From Thermomonospora echinospora (GTDB lineage Bacteria > Actinomycetota > Actinomycetes > Streptosporangiales > Streptosporangiaceae), in assembly GCF_900108175.1 (NCBI RefSeq), contig NZ_FNVO01000013.1, positions 1-64,000 of the forward strand: a stretch of DNA of 64,000 bases, read 5' to 3'. Below the pieces are notes generated by a model. It was given only the letters and a program-made list of their open reading frames with translations. It had not been told where the DNA came from and ran no database searches. Positions 22,706-32,733 of the stretch are shown here, piece after piece; the stretch's first letter is position 1, and every line of letters begins with the position of its first letter. Both the position numbers and the translations under genes were made by a program.

Positions 22706-24967
22706 TCAGGACCAGGCCGGGTGGCCGACCGAGGACGGCCCGATCTGGCGTGCCCCGGACTCGCCCCGGTCCACCGGCATGGCCCAGATCTGCGGCATGG
22801 GCACCGGGCCGCGCACGAAGGCCAGCCACGTGCCGTCCGGCGACCAGCTCGGGTCCATCTCATGGGCCGGGTCGGTGGTGAGCTGCCGGTAGCCATCGCC
22901 GTCGGCGTCCACCACCGCGATGTCCGAGGTCTTGCCCTCACCGTTCATCAGGGTGAACGCCAACTGGTCGCCGTCGGGCGACCAGATCGGGTCGTTGGCG
23001 CCGTTCGGTGCGATCCGCGAGGTGGTGACCTGCGTCCACGCGCGGTCCGGGTGCTCCGGATCCAGGCAGTACAGCTGCTGCGAGCCGTCCCGCCTGCTCC
23101 AGAACGCGATCTTGCCGTTCTCCCGGGACCAGGTGGGGTCGTCCTTGGGCTGCGGGTCGTCGGTGAGCGGGACGGTCCGGCCGGTGCGCACGTCGGCGAC
23201 GTGCAACTGCGAGACGCCGCCGACCTTCACCATCGCGGCGATCCGGTCGCCCTCGGGCGACCAGGCGACCCGGCTTCTGGGCGCGATACCGCTCACCACC
23301 CGCCGGGGGCCGCTGCCGTCGGCGTTCATCACCCAGACCTCGGACGTCGCGCCGCCGTCCCATCGGGTGAAGGCGATCTGCTTGCGATCGGGCGACCACT
23401 GCGGCAGGACGTCGCACCCCTCCCCCGGCAGCAGTTCCCGGGCCGAGGCGACGGTGCCGCCCGGGGTCAGGCTGCCGACCCGGGCGTGGCACTCCTTGGC
23501 CCAGCCGGGCGCGTAGTCGACACGGACCAGCATCGTGTCGGTGGGCGGCCCGGAGGCGGAGCCGGAGGCGTTCCTCTTGGCGCCGTCGTCCTGCAGGGCG
23601 TACAGCCCGACGGCCACAGCGGCGGTGAGGGCCACCACGCCGGCGACGGTGGCCAGCAGCGGCTTCCCGCGCCGCCCCCGGGCGGCGGGTCCGGTCGGCG
23701 CCTCGGCGTCCATCCACTCCGTCTGCGCCGCGTGGGCCGGGGACTGTCCCGGTCCCGGCGGGAACGAGGGCCGCGGACCGGGCGGCGGCATGGGCACCGG
23801 CGCCGGGCCGGGCATCTGCGCAGGCCGGGTCTCGGGCAGCGGGCTGGGTGGGGTCTGCGGAACATGGAGGGTTGCTTCGGCGGGCGCCTCACCGGACGGA
23901 CGTCCCGGTGCGTGCACCGGGCGTGTCCCGGGGACCGGCGGCCTGGAGTCGGCGGTGGTCTCGGCGACGGCCGGTGCCGTACCGGCCGCGGCGGGGGCGT
24001 GCGCGTCCGCCGCGTGCGGGGCCTCGGCGGGTCCGCCGTCTGGACGGCCGTCCTCCTGCGGCTCCGGCTCGGCCAGGTCCTCGGGCCACGCCTCGTGCAG
24101 CGTGGTGGTCACGGCGGCCTCACCGCCGCCTCCGGCCAGGGACAGCAGCAGTTCCTGCGCGGTGGGCCGGTTGGCCGGGTCCTTGTCCAGCGCCCGGCGC
24201 ACCAGCCCGGCCAGCGGCTCGGACAGCGGGCCGATCTCGGGCTCGGCGTGCACCACGCGGGCCGCCATGACCTGGAAGGTGCCGGTGCCGAACGGGTTGC
24301 GGCCGCTGCCGGCGAAGGCCACCAGGCAGCCCCAGGCGAACACGTCCACCGCCGGGGTGATCGACTGGTTCAGGATCTGCTCGGGGGCGATCCAGCCGGG
24401 ACTGCCGATCACCTGCCCGGTCCGGGTGTGACCGGCGGCCTCGTCCAGCGCCCGCGCGATGCCGAAGTCGATCACCCGGGGGCCGGAGATGGACAGCAGC
24501 ACGTTGCTGGGCTTGAGGTCGCGGTGCACCAGCCCGGCGGAGTGGATGGCCAGCAGCGCCGCGGCGACCCCGACCGCGACTCCGTTGAGCAGGCCGGGCG
24601 ACAGCGCGCCGTGCTCGGAGACGTGCTCCAGGAGGGAGGGGCCCTCGATGTACTCGGTGACCATGTAGGCACGGCCGTCCTCCTGGCCGTGGTCGAGCAC
24701 CTGCGCGGTGCAGAAGGACGCCACTCGCTGGGCGTTGGTCACCTCGTCGCGGAACCGGGCCAGGAACGCCGGGTCGCCGGCCAGTTCGCCGCGCACCACC
24801 TTCACCGCGACCTGCGGCCCGCCCTCGCGCCGGCCGAGGTAGACCGCGCCCATGCCGCCCTCGCCGAGCTTGGCCTCCAGGACGTAGGCGCCGATGCGCG
24901 AGGGGTCACCTGGACCGAGCGCGCGTGCGGACGCCGACTGTGACCCCGTATCCCGCCGGCTGTTCAA
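22706..24967 (-). CDS. Membrane Ser/Thr protein kinase with C-terminal TolB-like beta-propeller
   Basis: 753 residues. The kinase domain spans about residues 25-285 with LGEGGMGAVYLGRR, VAVKVV, the catalytic HRDLKPSNVLL and DFGIAR. A Pro-rich cytoplasmic linker of about 150 residues follows, then one membrane helix (LLATVAGVVALTAAVAVGLYAL) and an external region of repeated WSPDGxxIAF units (PD40/TolB propeller). This is the PknD-like plan in which the propeller senses an external ligand and the kinase signals inside. TTG 24967 is chosen because GAGAGGTGGG lies six bases upstream; the frame extends to TTG 25003. Confidence 0.9.
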   Translation of the reverse strand: MNSRRDTGSQSASARALGPGDPSRIGAYVLEAKLGEGGMGAVYLGRREGGPQVAVKVVRGELAGDPAFLARFRDEVTNAQRVASFCTAQVLDHGQEDGRAYMVTEYIEGPSLLEHVSEHGALSPGLLNGVAVGVAAALLAIHSAGLVHRDLKPSNVLLSISGPRVIDFGIARALDEAAGHTRTGQVIGSPGWIAPEQILNQSITPAVDVFAWGCLVAFAGSGRNPFGTGTFQVMAARVVHAEPEIGPLSEPLAGLVRRALDKDPANRPTAQELLLSLAGGGGEAAVTTTLHEAWPEDLAEPEPQEDGRPDGGPAEAPHAADAHAPAAAGTAPAVAETTADSRPPVPGTRPVHAPGRPSGEAPAEATLHVPQTPPSPLPETRPAQMPGPAPVPMPPPGPRPSFPPGPGQSPAHAAQTEWMDAEAPTGPAARGRRGKPLLATVAGVVALTAAVAVGLYALQDDGAKRNASGSASGPPTDTMLVRVDYAPGWAKECHARVGSLTPGGTVASARELLPGEGCDVLPQWSPDRKQIAFTRWDGGATSEVWVMNADGSGPRRVVSGIAPRSRVAWSPEGDRIAAMVKVGGVSQLHVADVRTGRTVPLTDDPQPKDDPTWSRENGKIAFWSRRDGSQQLYCLDPEHPDRAWTQVTTSRIAPNGANDPIWSPDGDQLAFTLMNGEGKTSDIAVVDADGDGYRQLTTDPAHEMDPSWSPDGTWLAFVRGPVPMPQIWAMPVDRGESGARQIGPSSVGHPAWS

Positions 24968-25179
24968 GGTCGACCCACCTCTCCGGAGCCCGCTTCCCCG
25001 CAAACTACCGCCCGCGCGCCCGATCCACAGCGGGCCGAGGCGCCCGGGCGGCCAATGTCATCGAATCGGTAGATGGGTCCGGCCCGCCATTGGTTCACGG
25101 GCGCCCACCGGAAGATCACCGGGACGGGCGGCACCGCGGACCCGGCGCACGGCGCGGGGGCCGGAACCGGCGGGGCGGC

Positions 25180-26112
25180 TCAGGTGTCGCCGGTGATGGT
25201 GTCCAGGCGCCGCAGGATTACGCCCTCGCGCAGCGCCCAGGGGCAGACCTCCAGCTCCTCGACGCCGAACAGGTCCATGGCCGCGTCCGCGACGATCGCC
25301 CCGGCGGGCAGCTGGGGGGCCCGCTGCTCGGAGACGCCGGGCAGCTCGGCGCGTTCCCGGGCCTTCATCCGCGCCAGCTTCTCGCTCCACTCGACCAGGT
25401 CGCCGTGCCGCAGCACCCGCCTGACCAGCGGGCCCTCGGTGGAGGGGGCGGCGCCGGCGATCCGGGCCAGTTGCCGGAAGGTCTTGGAGGTGGCCACCGC
25501 GTGGTCGGGCGGCCCGTACCGGGCGACCTCGCCGACCCGGCGGGCGATCTCGGCGCGCACGTACCGGCGCAGCTCGCGCAGCTCCTCGGCGGACGGCGGG
25601 TCGGCGCCCAGCCGGTCGCGGGTCAGCCGGCCGGCGCCCAGCGGCAGCGAGATCGCCACGTCGGGGGCCTCGTCGATGCCGGAGGCGATCTCCAGCGAGC
25701 CGCCGCCGATGTCGACCACCAGCAGCCGTCCCGACGACCAGCCGTACCAGCGGCGGACCGCCAGGAAGGTCAGCCGGGCCTCCTCGTCGCCGGGCAGCAC
25801 CTGCAGGTCGGCGCCGGTGGCGGCGTTGACGCGGGCCAGCACCTCCTCGCCGTTGTCGGCCTCACGTACCGCGGAGGTGGCGAAGGCCAGCAGGTCCTCC
25901 ACGCCCTTGTCCTCGGCCATCCGCAGGGCCTCGCGGACGAAGCTCAGCAGCCGCGCCTCGCCCTCCTCGGTGAGCCGGCCGTCCTCGATGTGGGCGGCCA
26001 GGCGCATCTCCTCCTTGTGGGAGTACGCCGGCAGCGGGCGTGCCCCGCGATGCGCGTCCACCACCAGCAGATGCACCGTGTTCGAACCCACGTCCAGCAC
26101 ACCGAGTCGCAT
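25180..26112 (-). CDS. Ppx/GppA-family phosphatase
   Basis: 310 residues. It has the ASKHA-type motifs of exopolyphosphatase/guanosine-pentaphosphatase: [16 protein letters not shown] at the N-terminus, [26 protein letters not shown] and [12 protein letters not shown]. Such enzymes hydrolyse polyphosphate or pppGpp. At 310 residues it is the short form lacking the C-terminal HD domain, like the mycobacterial Ppx1/Ppx2 proteins. It lies on the same strand as the SDR gene upstream with 92 bases between them. Confidence 0.9.
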   Translation of the reverse strand: MRLGVLDVGSNTVHLLVVDAHRGARPLPAYSHKEEMRLAAHIEDGRLTEEGEARLLSFVREALRMAEDKGVEDLLAFATSAVREADNGEEVLARVNAATGADLQVLPGDEEARLTFLAVRRWYGWSSGRLLVVDIGGGSLEIASGIDEAPDVAISLPLGAGRLTRDRLGADPPSAEELRELRRYVRAEIARRVGEVARYGPPDHAVATSKTFRQLARIAGAAPSTEGPLVRRVLRHGDLVEWSEKLARMKARERAELPGVSEQRAPQLPAGAIVADAAMDLFGVEELEVCPWALREGVILRRLDTITGDT

Positions 26113-26204
26113 GCCGACGACGCTATCGGACGCCCGGAAGCCGGAAGTTCGCCGACCGGTCTCAATCGGGACACCCCGGCGCCACCCGGACCGACCCCTG
26201 ACGA

Positions 26205-26972
26205 TCACACCGTGGTGCCCAGTCCCCCGTCCACCGGGATCACCGCGCCGGTGACGTAGGCACCGGCCCGGCTCGCCAGGTACACCGCGACGCCCGCCAT
26301 GTCGTCGGGACGCCCGATGCGGCGCAGCGGGGCCATTGCGGCGATCTCCTCGCCGAAGGCGTCCAGCGTGGCGGCCATCATCTTGGACTCGAACGGGCCG
26401 GGCGCCACGGCGTTCACGGTGATGCCGCGGGGGCCCAGCTCGCGGGCCAGCACCCGGGTCAGGTGGTGCAGGCCGGCCTTGCTCGCCGAGTACGAGTAGG
26501 TGGGCAGGGCGGGAACGTGCAGGCCGTCGATGCTGCCGACGTTGACGACGCGGGCCGGGTCGTCGGCGGTGGCGGCCGCCTCCAGCAGCGGCAGGAACGC
26601 GCGGGTGAGGAAGAACGGCGCCTTGAGGTTGAGGTCCAGCACCTTGTCCCAGGCGGACGCCGGGAACTCCTCCAGCGGCGCACCCCAGGTGGCGCCCGCG
26701 TTGTTGACCAGGACGTGGACGGCCTGCTCGGATTCGGCGATCTCGCGGGCCAGCCGCAGGCATTCCTCCTCGGTGGACAGGTCGGCCGGGATGGGGGTGA
26801 CCTGGCCGTACTGCGACAGCTCCGTGGCGGCCTGCGCGCAGGCGTCGGGCTTGCGGGAGCTGATGTACACGCGCGCCCCGGCCTGGAGCAGGCCGCGTGC
26901 CATCATCAGGCCGATGCCGCGAGTGCCGCCGGTGACGACGGCCACCTTGCCGGACAGATCGAACAGCTCCAC
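26205..26972 (-). CDS. SDR-family oxidoreductase (classical)
   Basis: 255 residues. GTG 26972 follows GGGAGGAAGC, better than ATG 27005. Motifs are [17 protein letters not shown] (cofactor binding), [11 protein letters not shown], and the catalytic YSYSASKAG with Ser earlier in GSIDGL. The C-terminus shows [17 protein letters not shown]. This is a classical NAD(P)-dependent SDR, close in pattern to gluconate-5-dehydrogenase/3-oxoacyl-ACP-reductase-like proteins. Substrate is unknown. Confidence 0.9.
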   Translation of the reverse strand: MELFDLSGKVAVVTGGTRGIGLMMARGLLQAGARVYISSRKPDACAQAATELSQYGQVTPIPADLSTEEECLRLAREIAESEQAVHVLVNNAGATWGAPLEEFPASAWDKVLDLNLKAPFFLTRAFLPLLEAAATADDPARVVNVGSIDGLHVPALPTYSYSASKAGLHHLTRVLARELGPRGITVNAVAPGPFESKMMAATLDAFGEEIAAMAPLRRIGRPDDMAGVAVYLASRAGAYVTGAVIPVDGGLGTTV

Positions 26973-27062
26973 GCTTCCTCCCACGTCGACGGGTCCGACC
27001 GGCATTCTGCCGGTAGCCGGGATCCCCTCGGCGGCGGGGTGGGGGCTGGGCGTGCGGCGACG

Positions 27063-28631
27063 CTACCCCGCGGGCTCGGGCGTCCGGTCCTGCTCCTTGT
27101 CCTCCGAGGACGGCGCCGCGGAGATCGGGGGGACGTGGCGCAGCAGCACCGCCGACAGCACGGCGGCGGCCGCGATCAGCACCGTGGCGACCGCGGCGGC
27201 GGCGTGCAGGCCGCCGACGAACGCCTCGCGGGCGGTGCCGAGCAGGGCCGCGCCGAGGTCGCCGGGCAGCCGTTCGGCGACCGCCGCCGCACCGCCCAGG
27301 GTGTCGCGGGCCTGTTCGGCCGCCCGTTCGGGAACGCCGGCGGGGGCGTCGGTCCCGGCGCGGTAGACGGCGGCGGCGATGCTGCCGAACACCGCCAGGC
27401 CGAGCGCGCCGCCGAACTCCTGGGCGGTCTCCGACAGCGCCGCGGCCGAGCCCGCCCGTTCCGCCGGCGCCGCCGCGATGATCATGTCGGTGCCCAGCAC
27501 CAGCAGCGGGGAGGCGCCGAGAAAGAACAGGGTGTGCCCGGTCACCAGGACGACCGGGCCGGAGTCGACCCCGGCCTGGGTCATCAGGGCCACCCCCAGC
27601 GAGCCCACCGCCAGCCCGACCGCGGCCACCGTGCCGGGGCGGATGCGGCGGGCCAGCGCGGGCGAGGCCACGAAGCCCGCGATGACCGCGACCGTCTGCG
27701 GCAGCATCCACAGGCCGGCCTGCAGCGGGCTCAGACCCAGCACCAGCTGCAGATACTGGGCGTTGAGCATCCCGAGGCCGGGCCCGGCCAGGACCACCAG
27801 CAGCAGAATGCCGAGCGAGACGCTGAACCGGCGTTCGGCGAACAGCCCCAGATCCAGCAGCGGGGACTCGGCCCCGCGCTGCCGGCGGACGAACAGCACC
27901 GCGAGTACGAGCCCGCCGGCCAGCGCCAGCACCGGCACCGTGCCGGGGCCGTAGGCGGCGATCTCCTTCAGCCCGTAGACCGTCGCGATCACGCCGGTCA
28001 GCGAGAGCAGCACACTGGCCGGGTCGATGCGCCCCGGAGCGGGATCACGCGACTCCGGCAGCAGCACCGGCCCCACCGCCGCCAGCAGCGCCATCACCGG
28101 TACGCCCAGCAGGAACACCGAGCCCCACCAGAAGTTCTCCAGCAGGACCCCGCCGACCAGCGGGCCGATCACCATGCCGCCGCTGAAGCCGATCAGCCAC
28201 AGGCCGATGGCGACGGTGCGCTGCGCCGGGTCGTGGAACATGGTGCGGATCAGCGACAGCGTGGCGGGCATCAGCGTCGCGCCCGTCACCCCCAGCAGCG
28301 CCCGCGCCGCGATGAGCAGTTCGGCGCTGGGGGCGTAGGCGGCCAGCACCGAGGCCAGCCCGAAGGCGACGCCTCCGGTCAGCAGCACCCGGCGGCGGCC
28401 GAAGCGGTCGCCGAGCGCGCCCATGGTGATCAGGAAACCGGCGATCAGGAAACCATAGGCGTCGTTGATCCACAGCAGTTGCGCGCTGCTCGGCCGCAGG
28501 TCGGCGCTGAGCGCGGGCTGGGCCAGGTGCATCACCGTGACGTCGATGGAGATCAGCAGGGTCGGCAGGATCAGCACGGCCAGGCCGATCCACTCCCGCC
28601 GGCCGGCCCGGGAGGTCGTGTCCTCGTTCAT
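27063..28631 (-). CDS. MFS drug transporter, 14-TM DHA2 family
   Basis: 522 residues with about 14 hydrophobic helices. The helix 2-3 loop [17 protein letters not shown] is the MFS motif A, and [22 protein letters not shown] and [20 protein letters not shown] are the motifs B and C of proton-driven drug exporters such as QacA/LfrA. It probably exports cationic or hydrophobic compounds through the plasma membrane. Substrate cannot be predicted. No regulator gene is directly adjacent. Confidence 0.92.
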   Translation of the reverse strand: MNEDTTSRAGRREWIGLAVLILPTLLISIDVTVMHLAQPALSADLRPSSAQLLWINDAYGFLIAGFLITMGALGDRFGRRRVLLTGGVAFGLASVLAAYAPSAELLIAARALLGVTGATLMPATLSLIRTMFHDPAQRTVAIGLWLIGFSGGMVIGPLVGGVLLENFWWGSVFLLGVPVMALLAAVGPVLLPESRDPAPGRIDPASVLLSLTGVIATVYGLKEIAAYGPGTVPVLALAGGLVLAVLFVRRQRGAESPLLDLGLFAERRFSVSLGILLLVVLAGPGLGMLNAQYLQLVLGLSPLQAGLWMLPQTVAVIAGFVASPALARRIRPGTVAAVGLAVGSLGVALMTQAGVDSGPVVLVTGHTLFFLGASPLLVLGTDMIIAAAPAERAGSAAALSETAQEFGGALGLAVFGSIAAAVYRAGTDAPAGVPERAAEQARDTLGGAAAVAERLPGDLGAALLGTAREAFVGGLHAAAAVATVLIAAAAVLSAVLLRHVPPISAAPSSEDKEQDRTPEPAG

Positions 28632-28777
28632 GATCCGAACGTAGAACCTCGACCAAGGTTGACCTCAAGGCCCGTTCCGGGACGGTGCACCCGGAGGAAC
28701 CGGACGTATCCCCACAAACATGCGACCCAATCGTCACGTTCCAAACTCTTGTCGCACCTGATCAACAACGGTAGATA

Positions 28778-28809
28778 CCAGGAGAAACCCTCCTGGAGGT
28801 CTCCTGGTG
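28778..28809 (+). promoter_or_regulatory. Possible alternative hairpins around the ribosome-binding site of the M14 peptidase gene
   Basis: CCAGGAG (28778-28784) can pair with CTCCTGG at 28790-28796 or at 28801-28807. The Shine-Dalgarno GGAGGT (28795-28800) lies between the two and the start codon GTG begins at 28807. Pairing with the second copy would put the start codon's first base in a stem. Confidence 0.35.
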
Positions 28810-31371
28810 AGAAGACGTCTCGCATATCCCCTTCTCGGGGGCGCGCTGGCCGCCGCCCTGGCCGTCCCCCTGACGGCCCCGGCCGCGGCCGATCCCGAGC
28901 CCCGCCGCAAGCCGCCGGCCGTCCGCGACTTCGGCAACGGGCCCGAGCGCAACACCGTCGCCGGTTCCGCGCTCAAGCGGCGGCAGGGCGCCGATCTCAG
29001 CCGCTTCCCCTGGCAGCTGGAGCGCGGCTACCCCCGACGGACCACGCTGGCCGAGCCGGCGGAGAACACCTCCGACGCCGCCATCAAGCTGGGCCTGACC
29101 CCCTACCACGCCATCGCGCCCAAGCTGAACGAGCTGCAGAAGCGCAGCGACCGCATCAGCGTGGAGGTCATCGGCCGCAGCCACCAGGGCCGCGAGCTGT
29201 ACCTGGTCACGGTGACCGAGCCGGAGAGCAGCGTCCAGGCCAAGGCGCAGGCCGCGATGCGCACGCAGATCGAGAACGACCCGGCCAAGGCCGCCCGGAA
29301 CCCGCTGATCAAGCGGAGCTACAAGGCTCCGGTCTTCATCAACAACAACATCCACGGCAACGAGTGGGAGGGCACCGACGCCGCGCTGCGCACCATCGAG
29401 CGGCTGGCCACCGCCAAGGACGCGCAGACCAAGCGGCTGCTGGCCAAGAGCCGGCTGTACTTCAACGTCACCGCCAACCCCGACGGCCGGGTCAACAACA
29501 CCCGCGCCAACGGGGCCGGGTTCGACATGAACCGCGACTTCATCACCGGCTCGCAGCCGGAGGTGCGGTCGATGCGGCAGGTCATGATCGACACCCAGCC
29601 GGTGGTGATGCTGGACCTGCACGGCTACGTCAACGGCACGCTGGTCGAGCCGACCACCCCGCCGCACGGCCAGAACTACGAGTACGACCTGTTCATCAAG
29701 AACGCCTACGCCAACGGCCTGGGCATGGAGGCCGCGATCAAGGCGCTCGGGTACACGCCCGAGGCCGACGGGGTGAACCCGCCGCAGATCCCCTTCCGCG
29801 ACTGGGACGAGGGCTGGGACGACTGGCCGCCGATCTTCACTCCGCAGTACGCCCCGTTCCACGGCGCGGTGGCCTCGCACACCATCGAGATCCCGCTGCG
29901 GGTCAACAACGCCGACTACACCAGCCAGCCGGTGGACGAGCTACGTCGCCGCTCCAAGATCAACACCGATATCGCGGCGGCGGCGATGGACGGCGCGCTG
30001 TCGTTCGTCCAGCAGCGCGGCGAGCAGTTGGTGGCCGACCAGATCGAGATGTTCCGGCGGGGCGCGGCCGGTGAGGCCTCCAAGGAGGTGCCGCTCGGGA
30101 TCGTGCCCGGCTTCGGCCCCGAGGACGTCTACAACACCACGTTCCCGCGCGCGTACGTGATCCCGTCCGGGCAGGGGCAGCGCTCGGCGCCGGCCGCCGC
30201 CCGGCTGGTGGACCACCTGATCGCCAACGACGTGCGGGTGCAGCGCTCGACCAAGGCGTTCACGCTGGGCGGCAAGAGCTACCCGGCCGGCTCCTACGTG
30301 GTCGACATGCACCAGCCCAAGCGCGGCATGGCCAACGTCCTGCTGGAGGCGGGCGCCGACATCAGCCCGCGCGTCGACGCCATGTACGACATCTCCGGCT
30401 GGAGCCTGTCCCACCTGTGGGGCGCCACGGTCGACCCGGTCCGGTCGGGCGACCTGCGCGGGGTGAAGGCCACGCAGGTGTCGGCGGCCGCCCCGAGCGG
30501 CTCGGTGGCCCCGTCCGGGGACCTGGGCCTGCGGCTGGACGACCCCAAGGAGGTCAGCGCCCTCAACGACCTGCTCGGCCAGGGCGTCAAGGCCCAGTGG
30601 ACCGCCGACGGCGGCGTGGTGATCCCGGCCTCGGCCCGGTCGGCCGCGCGCACCGTCGCGGACCGCTACGGGGTGCAGTTCACCAAGGCGGCCGGCAAGG
30701 GCGTCGCGCCGCTGCGCAAGCTGAACGTCGCCGCGGCGGGCAGCGCCGACGACGTCTACACCCTGCAGGAGATGGGCTTCACCGTGACGCCGGTCTCCAC
30801 CGCCACGCTGAACGCCGGGTTCGACTGGAGCGGCGTGGACGTGCTGTACGTCTCCAGCGGGCTGAACTACGCGCAGCTCAACGAGGCCGCCCGTACCGCG
30901 CTCAACGGGTTCCTGGCCAGGGGCGGCGTGGTCACCCGTGGCAGCACGGGCGCGACGTTCAACTCCGCCGCCGGGCTGCTGACCGCCACCGCGGTGGCCG
31001 GCCGCAGTGACGCCAACGGCACGGTGTCGGTGGCGAACGCCGGCGGCCCGATCACCAGCGGCTCGGCGCCGTACTCGTTCGTCTACTCGCCGCGCTGGTT
31101 CACCGGCCTCGGCCCCGAGGTGACGGTGGAGCAGCGGTTCGACGGGCAGGCACCGCTGATCGCCGGGCACTGGCGGGCGAACGCCAACGGCACCGGCGGC
31201 CCGAACGCGGCGGCCGGCCAGGCGGCGGTCGTGCGCGGTGTGGACGAGCGGGGCGCGGCGGTGGTGCTGTTCGGCACCGAGCCGATGTTCCGCAACCACC
31301 CCAAGGGCCTGTTCCCGCAGGTGGCGCGGTCGCTGTACTGGACGTCGGTGACGGCGGGCCAGGACGGCTGA
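28807..31371 (+). CDS. Secreted M14 zinc carboxypeptidase
   Basis: 854 residues with a Sec signal (RRRLAYPLLGGALAAALAVPLTAPAAADPEP). The M14 domain covers about residues 95-400: the first zinc ligands lie in INNNIHGNEWEGTDA (HxxE), FDMNRDFITGSQPE carries the substrate-binding NR, and VVMLDLHGYVNGT holds the third zinc His. The remaining 450 residues are a long C-terminal region without an obvious known domain. It is an exported metallo-carboxypeptidase, probably scavenging peptides. Transcription is divergent from the MFS gene. Confidence 0.9.
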   Translation: MRRRLAYPLLGGALAAALAVPLTAPAAADPEPRRKPPAVRDFGNGPERNTVAGSALKRRQGADLSRFPWQLERGYPRRTTLAEPAENTSDAAIKLGLTPYHAIAPKLNELQKRSDRISVEVIGRSHQGRELYLVTVTEPESSVQAKAQAAMRTQIENDPAKAARNPLIKRSYKAPVFINNNIHGNEWEGTDAALRTIERLATAKDAQTKRLLAKSRLYFNVTANPDGRVNNTRANGAGFDMNRDFITGSQPEVRSMRQVMIDTQPVVMLDLHGYVNGTLVEPTTPPHGQNYEYDLFIKNAYANGLGMEAAIKALGYTPEADGVNPPQIPFRDWDEGWDDWPPIFTPQYAPFHGAVASHTIEIPLRVNNADYTSQPVDELRRRSKINTDIAAAAMDGALSFVQQRGEQLVADQIEMFRRGAAGEASKEVPLGIVPGFGPEDVYNTTFPRAYVIPSGQGQRSAPAAARLVDHLIANDVRVQRSTKAFTLGGKSYPAGSYVVDMHQPKRGMANVLLEAGADISPRVDAMYDISGWSLSHLWGATVDPVRSGDLRGVKATQVSAAAPSGSVAPSGDLGLRLDDPKEVSALNDLLGQGVKAQWTADGGVVIPASARSAARTVADRYGVQFTKAAGKGVAPLRKLNVAAAGSADDVYTLQEMGFTVTPVSTATLNAGFDWSGVDVLYVSSGLNYAQLNEAARTALNGFLARGGVVTRGSTGATFNSAAGLLTATAVAGRSDANGTVSVANAGGPITSGSAPYSFVYSPRWFTGLGPEVTVEQRFDGQAPLIAGHWRANANGTGGPNAAAGQAAVVRGVDERGAAVVLFGTEPMFRNHPKGLFPQVARSLYWTSVTAGQDG

Positions 31372-31379
31372 CCCGTCGC

Positions 31380-31414
31380 CTCCGGTTTCCGGCCTCTGAG
31401 GCCGGAAACCGGAG
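31380..31414. terminator. Strong bidirectional terminator hairpin
   Basis: CTCCGGTTTCCGGCCTC (31380-31396) and its perfect 17-base complement (31398-31414) lie 8 bases after the peptidase stop, between convergent genes. Confidence 0.7.
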
Positions 31415-31440
31415 CCCCTGCGGTCGCCCGACCCGCACCC

Positions 31441-31474
31441 GCGGCCCGGTCCCCCTCCGGGGGCCGGGCCGCGG
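31441..31474. terminator. Second hairpin between convergent genes
   Basis: GCGGCCCGG and CCGGGCCGC, with an inner CCCC/GGGG, form a long stem directly downstream of the minus-strand hydrolase gene (stop at 31483). Confidence 0.55.
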
Positions 31475-31482
31475 GCCTTCGG

Positions 31483-32181
31483 TCAGGCTCCGGTGAGCGC
31501 CTCGGCCCGGTACGCCTCCAGCCGCTCGGCCAGTGCCTCGGGGCGGGCCAGCGCGGGCAGGTGACCGCTGTCGATCTCGTCGGGAACGATCCCCAGCCGT
31601 TCCCGCACGACGCGCCGCTGGAACTCGGCCGGGAAGAGCCGGTCGTGGCGGCACAGCAGGAACCTGGTCGGCACGTCGGGCCAGGCGTCCAGCGGCCAGG
31701 GCTTTTCAAACGGGGTGTCCGACTGCCGGCGCCCGCCCTTCATCGCCTCGGCCGTCACGTCCGGCGGCACGTCGTGGAAGAAGACGTCCCTCGGGTCGAA
31801 CCCCTCGCCGAGCGCCCGACCCTCCCGCTCGGCCATCTGCCGCATGGCCCGCTCCTGGCCGGTGTTGGCCCACCACTGGCCGCCGGACTCGCCCGGCACG
31901 GGCACCATCGCGGCCACCAGCACCATCAGGTCGACGGGCACCCTCGCGCAGACCATCGGCGCGACGAACCCGCCCATCGACTGGCCCACCACGACCAGGC
32001 CGGTGCGGTCGCCGATCGCGTCCACCACGACGTCGGTGTACTCGGCGAACCCGGCCGAGTCGTCGTCGGCGGGCAGGTCGGGCGCGACCACGTCATGTCC
32101 CCGCGCCCGCAGCAGCGGGACGACGCGATGCCAGTACCAGGACTCGCCCCCGGCACCGGGGATCAGCACGTACGTCGCCAT
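31483..32181 (-). CDS. Alpha/beta-hydrolase
   Basis: 232 residues. It begins YVLIPGAGGESWYWHRVVPLL (oxyanion-hole region) and has the nucleophile elbow VVGQSMGGF; the late FLLCRHDRLFP supplies the Asp and DSGHLPALARPEAL the His of the triad. Similar proteins are annotated as esterases or aromatic-degradation hydrolases, but the substrate is unknown. It starts 3 bases after the stop of the PPOX-fold gene and must be co-transcribed with it, under the divergent HxlR regulator. Confidence 0.88.
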   Translation of the reverse strand: MATYVLIPGAGGESWYWHRVVPLLRARGHDVVAPDLPADDDSAGFAEYTDVVVDAIGDRTGLVVVGQSMGGFVAPMVCARVPVDLMVLVAAMVPVPGESGGQWWANTGQERAMRQMAEREGRALGEGFDPRDVFFHDVPPDVTAEAMKGGRRQSDTPFEKPWPLDAWPDVPTRFLLCRHDRLFPAEFQRRVVRERLGIVPDEIDSGHLPALARPEALAERLEAYRAEALTGA

Positions 32182-32184
32182 CCG

Positions 32185-32673
32185 TCAGCTCCTCTCCGCC
32201 AGCGCCCGGGGGACCCGGGTCTGGAAGTCCAGCACCCCGGCCCAGGTCGGGCGGACGGCGATCCGCGCCATCGTCAGGCCGGGCCGGTCGATCTCGGCGA
32301 CCGTGGCGGCGGCCTGTTCCTCGCCGAAGTAGCGGCGATGGATCAGCCCGTACTCCGGGACGACCCCGGCCACGTCGGTGACCTGTGCCCGCCCCCGGAT
32401 CAGCAGCACGTCCGGCGGAGGCCCGGGGGTGTCGACGGTGAGGGCGACGTCGGGCCTGGCCCGCAGCGCGGGGATCTTGTGAGCGCCGCCGAACGTCGCC
32501 ATGACGATCTCCTCTCCGTTCCAGTGGAACATCATCGGGAACACCCGCGGCGTGCCGTCGGCGGCCACGTACGCCAGGCGGGCCAGTTCCGTGGAGGCCA
32601 GCAGCCGTCCGGCCACCTCGCTGCCCAGCAGGCGCACGTCGCCCTGTGGCAGGTCCATCAGCTCCGAAGTCAT
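32185..32673 (-). CDS. Pyridoxamine-5'-phosphate-oxidase-fold protein (FMN/F420 binding type)
   Basis: 162 residues. The split-barrel pattern LASTELARLAYVAADGTPRVFPMMFHWNGEEIVMATFGGAHK and VALTVDTPGPPPDVLLIRGRAQV is that of PPOX-family flavin or F420-binding oxidoreductases, many of which in actinobacteria use F420. The cofactor and substrate are not determined. ATG 32673 or ATG 32658 could be the start; the former directly abuts the inverted repeat of the divergent promoter. It forms a two-gene operon with the alpha/beta-hydrolase. Confidence 0.87.
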   Translation of the reverse strand: MTSELMDLPQGDVRLLGSEVAGRLLASTELARLAYVAADGTPRVFPMMFHWNGEEIVMATFGGAHKIPALRARPDVALTVDTPGPPPDVLLIRGRAQVTDVAGVVPEYGLIHRRYFGEEQAAATVAEIDRPGLTMARIAVRPTWAGVLDFQTRVPRALAERS

Positions 32674-32674
32674 G

Positions 32675-32700
32675 CTCCTAAACTAGGAGTACTTGCTCCT
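32675..32700. promoter_or_regulatory. Operator in the HxlR / PPOX divergent promoter
   Basis: Three alternating half-sites are visible: CTCCTA (32675-32680), TAGGAG (32684-32689) and CTCCT (32696-32700). The first two form a perfect inverted repeat around AAC. The site adjoins the PPOX start codon and lies about 34 bases before the HxlR start. HxlR proteins bind such repeats and usually control the divergent gene. Confidence 0.5.
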
Positions 32701-32733
32701 GGAACACAAGTTCGAAGGGATAGACTGCCGAAC

